Positions 18,796-27,233 of a stretch of DNA of 61,970 nt are shown here, piece after piece (the first letter of the stretch is position 1; every line of letters starts with the position of its first letter). The position numbers and the translations under genes were made by a program. The notes below the pieces were generated by a model. The model searched no databases and was not told where the DNA came from. It saw nothing but the letters and a program-made list of their open reading frames with translations. This stretch comes from Listeria_A hofi (GTDB taxonomy: Bacteria > Bacillota > Bacilli > Lactobacillales > Listeriaceae). The stretch lies in assembly GCF_963575615.1 (NCBI RefSeq), contig NZ_CAUYTL010000017.1:1-61970 (forward strand), given 5' to 3'.

Positions 18796-19194
18796 TTGGA
18801 AAAATTAATCCGATTTTTGACAGAAGATCATTATTTGAAAAGCGTCTACACAAAAGTGATGGAGTGGAAGCAAGGCGATGTGATTTATTGCAACGGCTGG
18901 GATAAGGGCTCTGTTGGGTGCATTACGAAAGGCCAAGCAGTTATGCGTTCTTGCCCTGAAGATGGGAGCCCGATAGTCACATTTTTAGACCAATATGACT
19001 TATTAGGCGTCGAGAATTTAATGGAAGAAGCGACAGAAATAAATAGCGGAGTTTATGAGGTTATCGCATTAACAGATGTGACAACATTTATTGCCAAGCG
19101 AGACTACTACTTAGATCATATGTATGCCAATCCAAAGTATTTTCACTGCGTATTGTCGCAATTAGCTAAGAGAAGCTTGGCACCACTAGTTTGA
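18796..19194 (+). CDS. CRP/FNR-type sensor domain protein lacking a DNA-binding domain
   Basis: This 132-residue protein starts at a TTG six bases after GAGGTG. It has the beta-roll of the cyclic-nucleotide-binding fold (WKQGDVIYCNGW, then CITKGQAVMRSCPEDGSPI, then LDQYDLLGVENLM), like the N-terminal half of CRP/FNR/PrfA-type proteins. It stops after the first helix, where family members of about 220 residues continue into the dimer helix and HTH. The 180 bases that follow show no recognisable HTH in any frame. It may be a true single-domain protein or a long-decayed remnant. It follows the epimerase by 16 bases and may be the operon's last gene. Confidence 0.7.
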   Translation: MEKLIRFLTEDHYLKSVYTKVMEWKQGDVIYCNGWDKGSVGCITKGQAVMRSCPEDGSPIVTFLDQYDLLGVENLMEEATEINSGVYEVIALTDVTTFIAKRDYYLDHMYANPKYFHCVLSQLAKRSLAPLV

Positions 19195-19374
19195 TATGTG
19201 TATTATTTCACGACCAAATAGTACGTAGTCACATGCATAAATTGGCGGGATTATAAATGACAGGTAGTATAGAATTTTATTTGGGTCTGAAAAAACGTTA
19301 AGCATTTTATATCGAATATCTCGCATGGAGAGACATTTGATTAAAATATAAATTACAATTCAAAGGAGATAACA

Positions 19375-22128
19375 ATGAACCAATCGAAACACGTAATTTT
19401 GAAAAAAGCTGTTGCTATGAGTGCAGTAGCAATGATGACTTTGCCAATGATTTCTAATGTAGCGAACGCAGAAGAAGTAGCAACAAAGACTGAGGACAAA
19501 GTACAAGAGAAGCAAGTACAGGTTATTCACCCGAATCAAAAGCAAGAGGGCCATAAAGAAGTAAGCGAAAAGCAGGTTGCAACACCGTATCTTAGTGGAG
19601 GAACAGGATTTTCTAATAAATTCGAAGCGTTGAGAAATGAAGATGGTATTTTGAATATCAAAACGGCGTCGAGTGCTCTCATTAGCATTGGCGTTGGGGT
19701 ACAAACAAAAACAACATTTAAGATTGATCCTGAAATTGCAAAGCCATTCTTTTCGACACCAAATTGGAAAGACTATGTTAGCGGAACAGTTGATAGACTA
19801 GGGACATGGGGAATCGGTAATAGTAAAATTCAAATGCAAGAATTGTTGACAAAGAAAACAGGTTGGGGTAAGGGGGATGATAAGGCATTTTACGATGAAG
19901 CGAAGCAGGAGCTTATTATTCTAACACCTAAATATGTAGCGGCTGCAACACAATACCAAAACGTAGATATGAAAATTGATTTAGGCAAATGGAGTAAAGA
20001 CACAGGTCGCCTAGTAGAGAATAAATTGAGTTACAAGTTTAACATGGTTAGTAAGCCGAATGATTTAGCTGCTAACTGGTCATGGGGAGACGCTAATTCT
20101 GTTTTAATGGGAGTTCCTGATAATAGTTGGGTAGAAAATCATGTCGATCCAACTACACTAGAAACATCAGATAATCACACATTTAAAGGAAATGCAACGC
20201 AAAATATGGCTAATCGTCACCCAGCCGATTTTTCAATTTCTCTAACGGTAAACGGTAATGATTATAAAAAAGATGTACAAATAAACGAAGACGGAAGCTG
20301 GGAATATGATTTCGGTAGCTATTTAAAAGATGGTGATGTTGTTGGTGCAACCGTTATTGCAACTGAAAAAGAAGCACATGAGAATGAAATAATGGATATT
20401 AACAAATCTAAAGAGGTGAAGTATACAGTCGGCGAAGACAGCACGCCTTGGGAAGATTGGAATATAGTAGAACCAACAATTTCTGATGCTTACGATGGTG
20501 AAACGATGATTACAGGTGTCATCCCAGAACAAAATTACCAAAATAATCGCACGTATAGTTTAGTTGTAAAAGTGAACGATAAAGAAGTGTATACACAAGA
20601 TGATATCGAAAAAGGCGTATACAATGCCCCGATTTTTGGTGCAAATCTAGTGAAAAATGACAAAGTCGAGGCTTATATTATTGGGCATGAAGCAAACAAA
20701 GAGGATAAAACAAGCCAAATCGCATCAATTATCGTAAAAGACAATAAAGATGAGCAAGCAGATTGGGATAAATGGGAAGTAAAGCCAGCCATTCTAAATG
20801 ACGTAGTATCTGGTGACCGCTTTATTACTGGCCTTGTACCTGCTCAAAATAAATTTAACGGCAGAAATTACGAAGTCCAAGTAACAGTAAATGGGGAACA
20901 AGTTGGCACAAAGGCCTTCTCATTTGACGGCGGAGAATACACTATTGCGTTAGATAAAGACTTATCGTACAAAGACGAAGTAAAAGCAATCGTCATCGGC
21001 CATGAAGCAAACGAAAAAGACAAATCCAGTGAAGAAACGACTAAAATTGTAGCCGATAAAACAGGCTGGGAAGATTGGAAAGTTGAGAACCCAACCATCT
21101 CTAAGCTAACAGAAGGCGACAAAAAAGTAACAGGTCAAGTTCCAGTGCAAGACGAAGAATTTGGACGTACCTACACAATGGATCTATACATCAATGGTGA
21201 AAAAGTCGATACAAAAGAAGTTCAATCAAAAAGCGATTATGCATTTGAACTAACAAAACCACTCGAAAAAACAGATACAGTAGCTGTTGAAATTACAGGA
21301 CACCAAAAAAATTATGAAAGCAAGATGAGCGAACGAATCACAGCAAATGTAGAAGCTATTGTAACGGCGCTTACTGGTAACGACTACAATTTTGATGCCC
21401 ATGATGAATATATCACTGGTACACACTCCCGTGATATTAAGAAAGTCAAAATCTTTGTCAACGGTCATGATTACCAGACAGCAACAACAAACAATGACGG
21501 TGAAGGCAAGTATAAAATCTACGCTCGCCAATATATCACGAAATTTACCGATAAAATTGTTATTAAAGGCTTAAATGCAGACGGACAAGTAGTCAAAGAA
21601 ACACCAGTAAATATCGTAAAAACGCCAACAAGCCTAGAAGCAAGTCCGTTCGTCTTAAAACAAGATGAGCTGATTTCTGGAACAGTCAGCGATGATGTAA
21701 AGAAACTGAAGCTTGAGGTCAATGGTGAAATTGTCAACCAAGTAGCGCCGAAAGATGGTAAATTTGAGATTTATACAAATGGATACGTGAAAGAAATGAC
21801 TGATAAAGTAAAAGTAATTGCCTACAATGATGAAGACGTACTGCTTAAAGAGGTTACTATCACTTTAGATGATGCCTCGAAAAATTCAGCGCTAACATAT
21901 AATCCGTACAAACTAGGTGATGATTTACTAACAGGAACTGTTTCCGAAGACATTGACAAAATCAAGCTAATCGTTGACGGCGAAACGCTAAATAATGTTT
22001 ATACGAAAAACGGCGAATTTTCAATGTACGCACTAGGTTTTGTAAATGCCAACAGTAAAAAAGTTGAATTAGTCGGTTACTCAAAAGCAGGTTTCGAATT
22101 AAAACGTATTACAGTAGAAGTTCAATAA
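19375..22128 (+). CDS. Large secreted modular protein (917 residues)
   Basis: It starts with CAAAGGAG and a signal peptide (cleavage near ANA at residue 32). After a charged linker there is a head domain of about 180 residues that weakly resembles the small secreted proteins at 1620 and 2276. Three repeats of about 100 residues follow, each starting with a W-x-x-W pair (W359, W464 and W565) and carrying G-H-E/Q-x-N. Three Big_15-type modules come last, starting near 666, 752 and 838. The last three modules match the end of the first gene of the window in order. There is no LPXTG motif. It is likely released or non-covalently bound; adhesion is a guess from architecture. Codon use is A/C-rich compared with the exopolysaccharide genes upstream. 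Confidence 0.88.
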   Translation: MNQSKHVILKKAVAMSAVAMMTLPMISNVANAEEVATKTEDKVQEKQVQVIHPNQKQEGHKEVSEKQVATPYLSGGTGFSNKFEALRNEDGILNIKTASSALISIGVGVQTKTTFKIDPEIAKPFFSTPNWKDYVSGTVDRLGTWGIGNSKIQMQELLTKKTGWGKGDDKAFYDEAKQELIILTPKYVAAATQYQNVDMKIDLGKWSKDTGRLVENKLSYKFNMVSKPNDLAANWSWGDANSVLMGVPDNSWVENHVDPTTLETSDNHTFKGNATQNMANRHPADFSISLTVNGNDYKKDVQINEDGSWEYDFGSYLKDGDVVGATVIATEKEAHENEIMDINKSKEVKYTVGEDSTPWEDWNIVEPTISDAYDGETMITGVIPEQNYQNNRTYSLVVKVNDKEVYTQDDIEKGVYNAPIFGANLVKNDKVEAYIIGHEANKEDKTSQIASIIVKDNKDEQADWDKWEVKPAILNDVVSGDRFITGLVPAQNKFNGRNYEVQVTVNGEQVGTKAFSFDGGEYTIALDKDLSYKDEVKAIVIGHEANEKDKSSEETTKIVADKTGWEDWKVENPTISKLTEGDKKVTGQVPVQDEEFGRTYTMDLYINGEKVDTKEVQSKSDYAFELTKPLEKTDTVAVEITGHQKNYESKMSERITANVEAIVTALTGNDYNFDAHDEYITGTHSRDIKKVKIFVNGHDYQTATTNNDGEGKYKIYARQYITKFTDKIVIKGLNADGQVVKETPVNIVKTPTSLEASPFVLKQDELISGTVSDDVKKLKLEVNGEIVNQVAPKDGKFEIYTNGYVKEMTDKVKVIAYNDEDVLLKEVTITLDDASKNSALTYNPYKLGDDLLTGTVSEDIDKIKLIVDGETLNNVYTKNGEFSMYALGFVNANSKKVELVGYSKAGFELKRITVEVQ

Positions 22129-22136
22129 AATAATTA

Positions 22137-22173
22137 AAACCGTCCACTAAGTCATGTTTTAGGTGGGCGGTTT
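22137..22173 (+). terminator. Intrinsic terminator after the 917-residue protein gene
   Basis: AAACCGTCCACTAA at 22137-22150 pairs with TTAGGTGGGCGGTTT at 22159-22173 with one G-U pair and one bulged G. The T tail is short. The next ribosome site begins a few bases downstream, so part of the transcription may read through. Confidence 0.65.
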
Positions 22174-22191
22174 CTAAAGAGGAGTAAAGAA

Positions 22192-22734
22192 ATGAAAAAA
22201 ATGATTGTAACACTATCGATATTAGCAACAACACTAGGCTTAGCAGGCTGCGGCACAGAAGAAAAAGCCGAAACAGCGAAGCCCAACAACGAAACAAGTA
22301 AACAAGTACAAAAAGTAGAAGAAAACAGCAAACAAACCACAAAATCAGAACTAAATAAAGAAAAAATTATGGGAGGTATCGCTATTACACCTCAATCTTT
22401 TCAGGCAATACAAGACGATAGCATCAACACAGAAGCAGACCAACTCGTCAAAGTAACAGTAAATGTGAAAAACAACAGTAAACAAGAAACCGGAATCAGC
22501 TCCGCACCATTTTTCCTAAAAAGTAAAGGCGGTAAAGAGCTTCAATTTTACGGCGAGTTAAACGAATTTGGCACTACAATCGCACCTGGGAAATCGGTAA
22601 AAGGCGAGATTTACTATATTGCGGATAAAAAAGCAACAGACTATGATCTAATTTACAACCCAGGTGTGGTAACTAAAGAAAAAAATGATAAGAGCCGTAG
22701 ACTAGTTTGGGAGTTAGGGAGTACCAATAAATAA
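22192..22734 (+). CDS. Lipoprotein with DUF4352-like domain
   Basis: This 180-residue protein has a lipoprotein signal peptide with the lipobox LAGC (Cys20), so it is lipid-anchored on the outer face of the membrane. After a Lys/Gln/Glu-rich linker of about 45 residues, residues 65-180 form an Ig-like beta domain of the DUF4352 type, with VKVTVNVKNNSKQE and a later GKSVKGEIYY strand. GAGGAG precedes the ATG. Such lipoproteins are common beside secreted and transport genes, and their ligands are mostly unknown. Confidence 0.85.
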   Translation: MKKMIVTLSILATTLGLAGCGTEEKAETAKPNNETSKQVQKVEENSKQTTKSELNKEKIMGGIAITPQSFQAIQDDSINTEADQLVKVTVNVKNNSKQETGISSAPFFLKSKGGKELQFYGELNEFGTTIAPGKSVKGEIYYIADKKATDYDLIYNPGVVTKEKNDKSRRLVWELGSTNK

Positions 22735-22764
22735 CTTTTAAACTGATAATGATAGCTATATAGA

Positions 22765-22839
22765 ATGGAGGTGAGTAGATATTACGTATACTTGCCAAGT
22801 GGCTCAAAATTAGAAGGTCCCTTAGTTGGCAAGTATTAA
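22765..22839 (+). other. Leader region with long inverted repeat and possible 24-codon ORF
   Basis: ATACTTGCCAA at 22788-22798 is the exact reverse complement of TTGGCAAGTAT at 22826-22836, with a 27-base loop and no T tract, so it is not a standard terminator. The same stretch is an open frame of 24 codons from ATG at 22765 to TAA at 22839, with both arms inside it. The ORF lacks a well-placed ribosome site. The hairpin lies about 50 bases upstream of the next secreted-protein gene and may be an RNA control element or an operator. Confidence 0.35.
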
Positions 22840-22890
22840 GAGCACAGTGTGGTGCTTTGAATTTATGAAGAAAAGGGTGGTTTTATACCG

Positions 22891-25098
22891 ATGAAAAAAA
22901 CAGCAAAAAAAATAGGAATAGTTGTGCTCAGTTTAGGTTTACTTATTACTACTGTTTACAACCCCCTTCAAGCTAGAGCAGCAGATGAAATTAATTCTCA
23001 AAAAGCAAAAACTATTAACCCCGGTTTTAATAGTGATGTGAATGCAAAAAAATATTTAACTCCACAGCAACTGGAAGATTTGCAAAAAGCTATGAAGGAG
23101 AATGCTGATTCCAAACAAGTTAGAGCAAAAGATTTCGATCCGTCTATCACATCATTAACATTAAAATATACGGGTAAACATGATTCGAAAGCCGATGGTG
23201 CTTTTGTGCATACACCTAACTCTGATGATCCTTATAGCGGTGTGGTTAACTATAAAGTACGAATAGGACTTCAGGGTAAATTGAATGGTAAAAATATGAT
23301 TTTACCTAACGGCCCTGAATTTATAAAAGATTATGAAAATGGTAATTTTGGTGGAAGAGTCAACATACGTTTTCCAGAAGGGACAGATGCACGTTCTATG
23401 TATCAAACAATAGACTGGGGAAAAACGAGTGCAACTTCTAAATTCACTATACGAATTTTGGGTATTAGTACACTATTTTGGGATGTAAAGTGGCCTGTAA
23501 AGTTTAACCCTAAGACAGTTCGATTCGATTCTAGTAAGCCAAATGAATTTTCCATCATGGTTGATGGAGTCAAGAAATCCGAAGTTAGTGAAAGCGAATG
23601 GAATAAATACGATCCGATAAGTGTATATGCTGCTTTGACAGCTGCTGGGCTAGCTCATGTGGGAGATATGGATGGCTATGCAGATCTTAAATTAGCATTT
23701 GATCTTAATAAATATTCTGGAAATACTGATGACATGACAACTGACAAGGAACTCACTAGTAAAAGATTGCCACCTAGTAAAGATAGATTGTTGAATATAG
23801 ACTTCTTTCTCCAAGATAGAACAGCATTAATAGCTGGCGAAGCAGGTACTAAGAATATTTCTGAGGCTATTACTAAACCTGGATTCGAGCATGCGAATCA
23901 AAGTCCATTAGGTAGTAAAGTTTCTACTTGGAGTGATTATCTATCTATTTGGGATAGTAATGATATATATAATACTCAACTTCTTCCTAACGCTGAAGTT
24001 GAGGGAATTAACACAGCATTACCAGGTAAATCTATTTTTGATAGAAATTTAACAGTCAAGGAAAATGATGATTTCAATAAATTTGAAAGTAATAGATTCA
24101 ATCGAGTAGTTAATTATTTCTCAAAAAAAGAATCACAAGATGATCCGCAATCTGACATTGCTAATCTTGATGTGAAACATGCACCACAAGTAATCCCGAG
24201 CGATGTTGAAACACCAGTAACTTATTCTGGAGTCGCAAATTATTACAATGGTGACACACGAGTTCTAATTCCCAATGTGTTAAATGTGACGAATAAGTCC
24301 AGCGTAGAGACAAATTTAACAGCAAATACCTACAAAATCTCACCAAGCAATCAATATGTCACAGGAACGCACTCCAAAAACGTAGACAAAATCAAATTAT
24401 TCGTTAATGGTGCGGATCGCATGACAGCTGCGGCAAATAACAACGGTGAAGGCCGATACAAAATCTACGCATACGATTACATCAAAAATGCATCAGATAA
24501 CGTTGTAGTAAAAGCGCTAGACAAAAACGGTACGGTCATCAAAGAAACAAAAGTAAACGTTGAAAAAGGTGAAGACGTACAAACCTATCTAACAGCAGAT
24601 AACTACAAAATCGCACCAAATAGTCAATATGTAACTGGTACACATTCAACAGATGTCGATAAAATCAAGTTATTCGTTAACGGCTCAGATCGTATGACAA
24701 CTGCTGCTAATAATGGCGGTACGCAAGGGACATATCGCATTTACGCTTATGATTTTATCAAGAGTACATCGGATAATGTCGTAGTAAAAGCGCTAAATAA
24801 AAGTGGACAAGTGATTAAAGAAACGAAAGTAAACATCACACAAGACACTGGTCTAATTACAGCAAGTAACTTTAAAATTAGTACAGATGAGCTAATTAGC
24901 GGAACATTTACAGGTAATATCGCCGTTGTTAAATTATACGTTGATGGTGTTGCTAGAAATCAAGTAAGACCAAGTGGTTCAAACTATTCTCTTTACGCAG
25001 CAGGTTATGTCACTTCTACAAGCCAAAATGTAGTCGTTACAGGTTTCGATGCAAATGGAATTCAGGTAGCGTCACAAAAAGTTAACGTACTTAATTAA
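22891..25098 (+). CDS. Large secreted protein with three C-terminal Big_15-type modules (735 residues)
   Basis: It has a signal peptide with cleavage near ARA (residue 31). Residues 35-460 form a head that I do not recognise; it is rich in aromatic residues and has no repeats. Three C-terminal modules start near 474, 565 and 654 and carry the Y-V-T-G-T-H or L-I-S-G-T signature also found in the proteins at 1 and 19375. The first two modules are very alike, with the shared block DKIKLFVNG. There is no LPXTG motif or other anchor. It is followed by a strong terminator. A surface or matrix role is inferred from the shared modules. Confidence 0.88.
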   Translation: MKKTAKKIGIVVLSLGLLITTVYNPLQARAADEINSQKAKTINPGFNSDVNAKKYLTPQQLEDLQKAMKENADSKQVRAKDFDPSITSLTLKYTGKHDSKADGAFVHTPNSDDPYSGVVNYKVRIGLQGKLNGKNMILPNGPEFIKDYENGNFGGRVNIRFPEGTDARSMYQTIDWGKTSATSKFTIRILGISTLFWDVKWPVKFNPKTVRFDSSKPNEFSIMVDGVKKSEVSESEWNKYDPISVYAALTAAGLAHVGDMDGYADLKLAFDLNKYSGNTDDMTTDKELTSKRLPPSKDRLLNIDFFLQDRTALIAGEAGTKNISEAITKPGFEHANQSPLGSKVSTWSDYLSIWDSNDIYNTQLLPNAEVEGINTALPGKSIFDRNLTVKENDDFNKFESNRFNRVVNYFSKKESQDDPQSDIANLDVKHAPQVIPSDVETPVTYSGVANYYNGDTRVLIPNVLNVTNKSSVETNLTANTYKISPSNQYVTGTHSKNVDKIKLFVNGADRMTAAANNNGEGRYKIYAYDYIKNASDNVVVKALDKNGTVIKETKVNVEKGEDVQTYLTADNYKIAPNSQYVTGTHSTDVDKIKLFVNGSDRMTTAANNGGTQGTYRIYAYDFIKSTSDNVVVKALNKSGQVIKETKVNITQDTGLITASNFKISTDELISGTFTGNIAVVKLYVDGVARNQVRPSGSNYSLYAAGYVTSTSQNVVVTGFDANGIQVASQKVNVLN

Positions 25099-25122
25099 TC
25101 GTACGTATCTATCAAATCAACA

Positions 25123-25165
25123 AAAAGGAGTAAGAAATCTACGTCTCAGATTTCTTACTCCTTTT
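25123..25165 (+). terminator. Strong intrinsic terminator
   Basis: AAAAGGAGTAAGAAATCT at 25123-25140 is perfectly complementary to AGATTTCTTACTCCTTTT at 25148-25165, giving an 18-bp stem with a 7-base loop and a T-rich end. It closes the secreted-protein region before the toxin locus. Confidence 0.92.
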
Positions 25166-25250
25166 CAATGCGACCAGCATGCGAAAGTGCTGGGCCGTGA
25201 GAGTCGACAAAGAACTGTTAGCTTAAAGTTCCGTGGGCGCAATTTTTTGT
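25166..25250 (+). ncRNA. Candidate structured RNA ending in a T tract
   Basis: Outer bases TGCG at 25169-25172 can pair with CGCA at 25238-25241. Inside are two hairpins: CCAGCA/TGCTGG (25174-25179 with 25188-25193) and GAACT/AGTTC (25212-25216 with 25227-25231). Six T follow at 25243-25248. The layout is a closed multi-branch structure with a terminator-like end, unlike the AT-rich flanks. I do not recognise it as a known family. It could instead be an end fragment of a mobile element. Confidence 0.3.
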
Positions 25251-25661
25251 ATCCATATTATATGAAATATTAAAGTGTGTAATGCTATTAAAGCGCAATC
25301 TTAGTTGAAGAATGACCTAAACATCCTAGTGTCATTTAATATTTGTTTTATAGATAGGCCTGCAATCAATTCTGTACGAGTACGTTGAAATCGAGTTGCT
25401 ATGTCTATATAGTCGATGGAACATAAGATATCTGGAGGGAGGAATCCATATACTTTGTTGGTATAGTAAAGTTAAAAATGATATAATCAATTCCATGTTT
25501 AAGCGCTTAATTGCGGAGGGGTTGAGTCGTTCATTTGAAGTTAAAGTATATGGGTTACTTATTATTGTTCCCATCGCCTGACGATACTCATACGTTTGCA
25601 AGAATAAAGGAAAACAAGCTATCTATCACTACAAATATTTTAGCTGTAAGGAGTACAAAAA
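25251..25661. other. Gene-poor AT-rich stretch before the toxin regulator
   Basis: No supported gene is seen here. On the minus strand, between about 25465 and 25290, there is an uninterrupted frame with protein-like content (including FLPPDILCSIDYIDIATR) but no convincing start, preceded in frame by a stop. It may be a decayed gene or transposase remnant. The last 200 bases must hold the promoter of the regulator at 25662; no good -35/-10 pair stands out. Confidence 0.4.
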
Positions 25662-27125
25662 ATGAGAGCGATTTTATCAGATAAAGATTCCCGAATTTTG
25701 AATTTAGTGGAGTTTTTATATGGCAAACAGAACATATCATTTAAAGAAACATGCGAGTGTCTAAATATTACAATAAAGACATTGAAAAATGATATTCATC
25801 GTGCAAATTATCTGCTGAAGCCAATAAAAATTAATGATGCTGGAGAAAAAGGAATAGTATTATATATTCCTACTGATTATTCGATTAGTTATCTATACAC
25901 AGCGCTACTATCTAGTAGTAAAGAATTCAATATATTAGAAAGAATATTTTTTAATGAAAGTTATACTTTAAACCAACTAGCAGACTTAGAATTTATGAGC
26001 ACCTCAACATTAAGAAGGATGATAAGCCGAGTAAATACAACATTGAATAAGATAGGTGTGGAAATCAGTATCAATCCGATGAAGTTAATTGGAGATGAAA
26101 GAAGTGTATGTAACTTTTTCATTCATTATATTTTTGAAAAATACCCAAAAGAAAAAAAACCATTCAAGCAACAACAGCAAGATGCTATCATTGATTTAGT
26201 AGTAAAGATTTTAAAGAAAAATGATATAACATTAACTTATTTTGAATTAGAAAAAATAAAGGTCACTACTTTAGTCTTCTTAACTCGCGTGCAAAATAAA
26301 CATTTACAGGTTGTTCATTTGGAAAATAATTCCCAGTTCGATCTTTCAGGTATAGATCATGTGACTTTAAAGATTATTTTTGAAACTATTTTTAATATTC
26401 GATATACAAAAGAAAATTTATATGCTTTGTTTCCACGCTATTTTAATCTAAATTATTCATTCAATTATGATCAATTACTTGAGAACAGTAAACAAAATCC
26501 AAAGCTAGATCAAACAAAACAAAAATTTGAAAAATTAATAAGTAGTATCACATCGGAACTAAAAATTGAGTCACAGAGCAAAGAGACTTTGTTAGTTCAG
26601 CTCTGTAATATGCGACATATGCACTTTGGAAAACCTTTTATACTTTATAATATGTATAGTTATTTCAAAATACGCTTCCAAAAAAATTCCCCGCATTCAA
26701 TAGATTTTATTTCTAGAGAAATCAGAAATATTTTTTCAAATGAAATTATTGAAGATTATGAAATAGATATATATATCTATTATCTAATTACCAATTGGGG
26801 AAATTTATACTCAGAGTTCGAAAAATATGCTCCTAAATTAAAATTAGGTTTATTTTATAATAGTGAAGTAGCACATATTAAACTAATCAAGGATGAAATC
26901 AAAAAAAAAATGGGACATTGTTTTGATGTTAATATTATTGATGGGGTAAATCGATTTGAGATAGAGAGTAAATATGCAAAATTTGACTTAATTCTCACTA
27001 ATATTGCAGGAATCAGCTTTGAAAAAACTGAAATTATTTGTTTTCCGGTAGGGATAGGGGATACTGACTGGGCTAAGCTATTTTCTTGTTATAAAAAAAT
27101 AATAAAGGAAGGCCATACTAATTAG
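25662..27125 (+). CDS. AtxA/Mga-family regulator at the head of the toxin locus
   Basis: This is a 487-residue regulator with TAAGGAG upstream of the ATG. Two N-terminal helix-turn-helix units are visible (ISFKETCECLNITIKTLKND and LNQLADLEFMSTSTLRRMI), followed by a helical PRD-like middle and a C-terminal EIIB-like domain (KLGLFYNSEVAHIKLIKDEI, then LILTNIAGISF). It is the paralogue of the regulator at 5604. The architecture matches AtxA, the activator of the anthrax toxin genes, and it lies just upstream of and in the same direction as a protective-antigen-like gene. Control of the three toxin genes is therefore the obvious hypothesis, not shown by the sequence. A terminator lies between it and the next gene. 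Codon use is clearly AT-richer than in the polysaccharide and glycan operons. Confidence 0.9.
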   Translation: MRAILSDKDSRILNLVEFLYGKQNISFKETCECLNITIKTLKNDIHRANYLLKPIKINDAGEKGIVLYIPTDYSISYLYTALLSSSKEFNILERIFFNESYTLNQLADLEFMSTSTLRRMISRVNTTLNKIGVEISINPMKLIGDERSVCNFFIHYIFEKYPKEKKPFKQQQQDAIIDLVVKILKKNDITLTYFELEKIKVTTLVFLTRVQNKHLQVVHLENNSQFDLSGIDHVTLKIIFETIFNIRYTKENLYALFPRYFNLNYSFNYDQLLENSKQNPKLDQTKQKFEKLISSITSELKIESQSKETLLVQLCNMRHMHFGKPFILYNMYSYFKIRFQKNSPHSIDFISREIRNIFSNEIIEDYEIDIYIYYLITNWGNLYSEFEKYAPKLKLGLFYNSEVAHIKLIKDEIKKKMGHCFDVNIIDGVNRFEIESKYAKFDLILTNIAGISFEKTEIICFPVGIGDTDWAKLFSCYKKIIKEGHTN

Positions 27126-27128
27126 AGG

Positions 27129-27168
27129 TTCCAAGATTTCCATTTGAACATGGAAATCTTGGAATCTT
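27129..27168 (+). terminator. Intrinsic terminator between regulator and toxin genes
   Basis: TTCCAAGATTTCCAT at 27129-27143 pairs perfectly with ATGGAAATCTTGGAA at 27150-27164 across a 6-base loop, followed by a T-rich tail. The pore-component gene therefore probably has its own promoter in the 65 bases that follow. Confidence 0.85.
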
Positions 27169-27233
27169 TGTTCTGTCTATATATGATATATTTTTTCTTG
27201 TGCAAAAATACTATTTTTAAAGGAGAGTGTACA

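Noticed and set aside
19195..19374. PrfA-type box or decayed HTH after the CRP-like gene
   Set aside because: No TTAACA/TGTTAA dyad and no recognisable HTH coding sequence were found in any frame.
25396..25581. 61-codon plus-strand frame upstream of the toxin regulator
   Set aside because: There is no ribosome site, no conserved pattern and no neighbour logic. It overlaps the likely promoter area of the regulator.
27144..27233. Longer N-terminus for the pore component from the ATG at 27144
   Set aside because: That ATG lies inside the terminator hairpin with no ribosome site, while the ATG at 27234 has AAAGGAGAG and a signal peptide directly after it.
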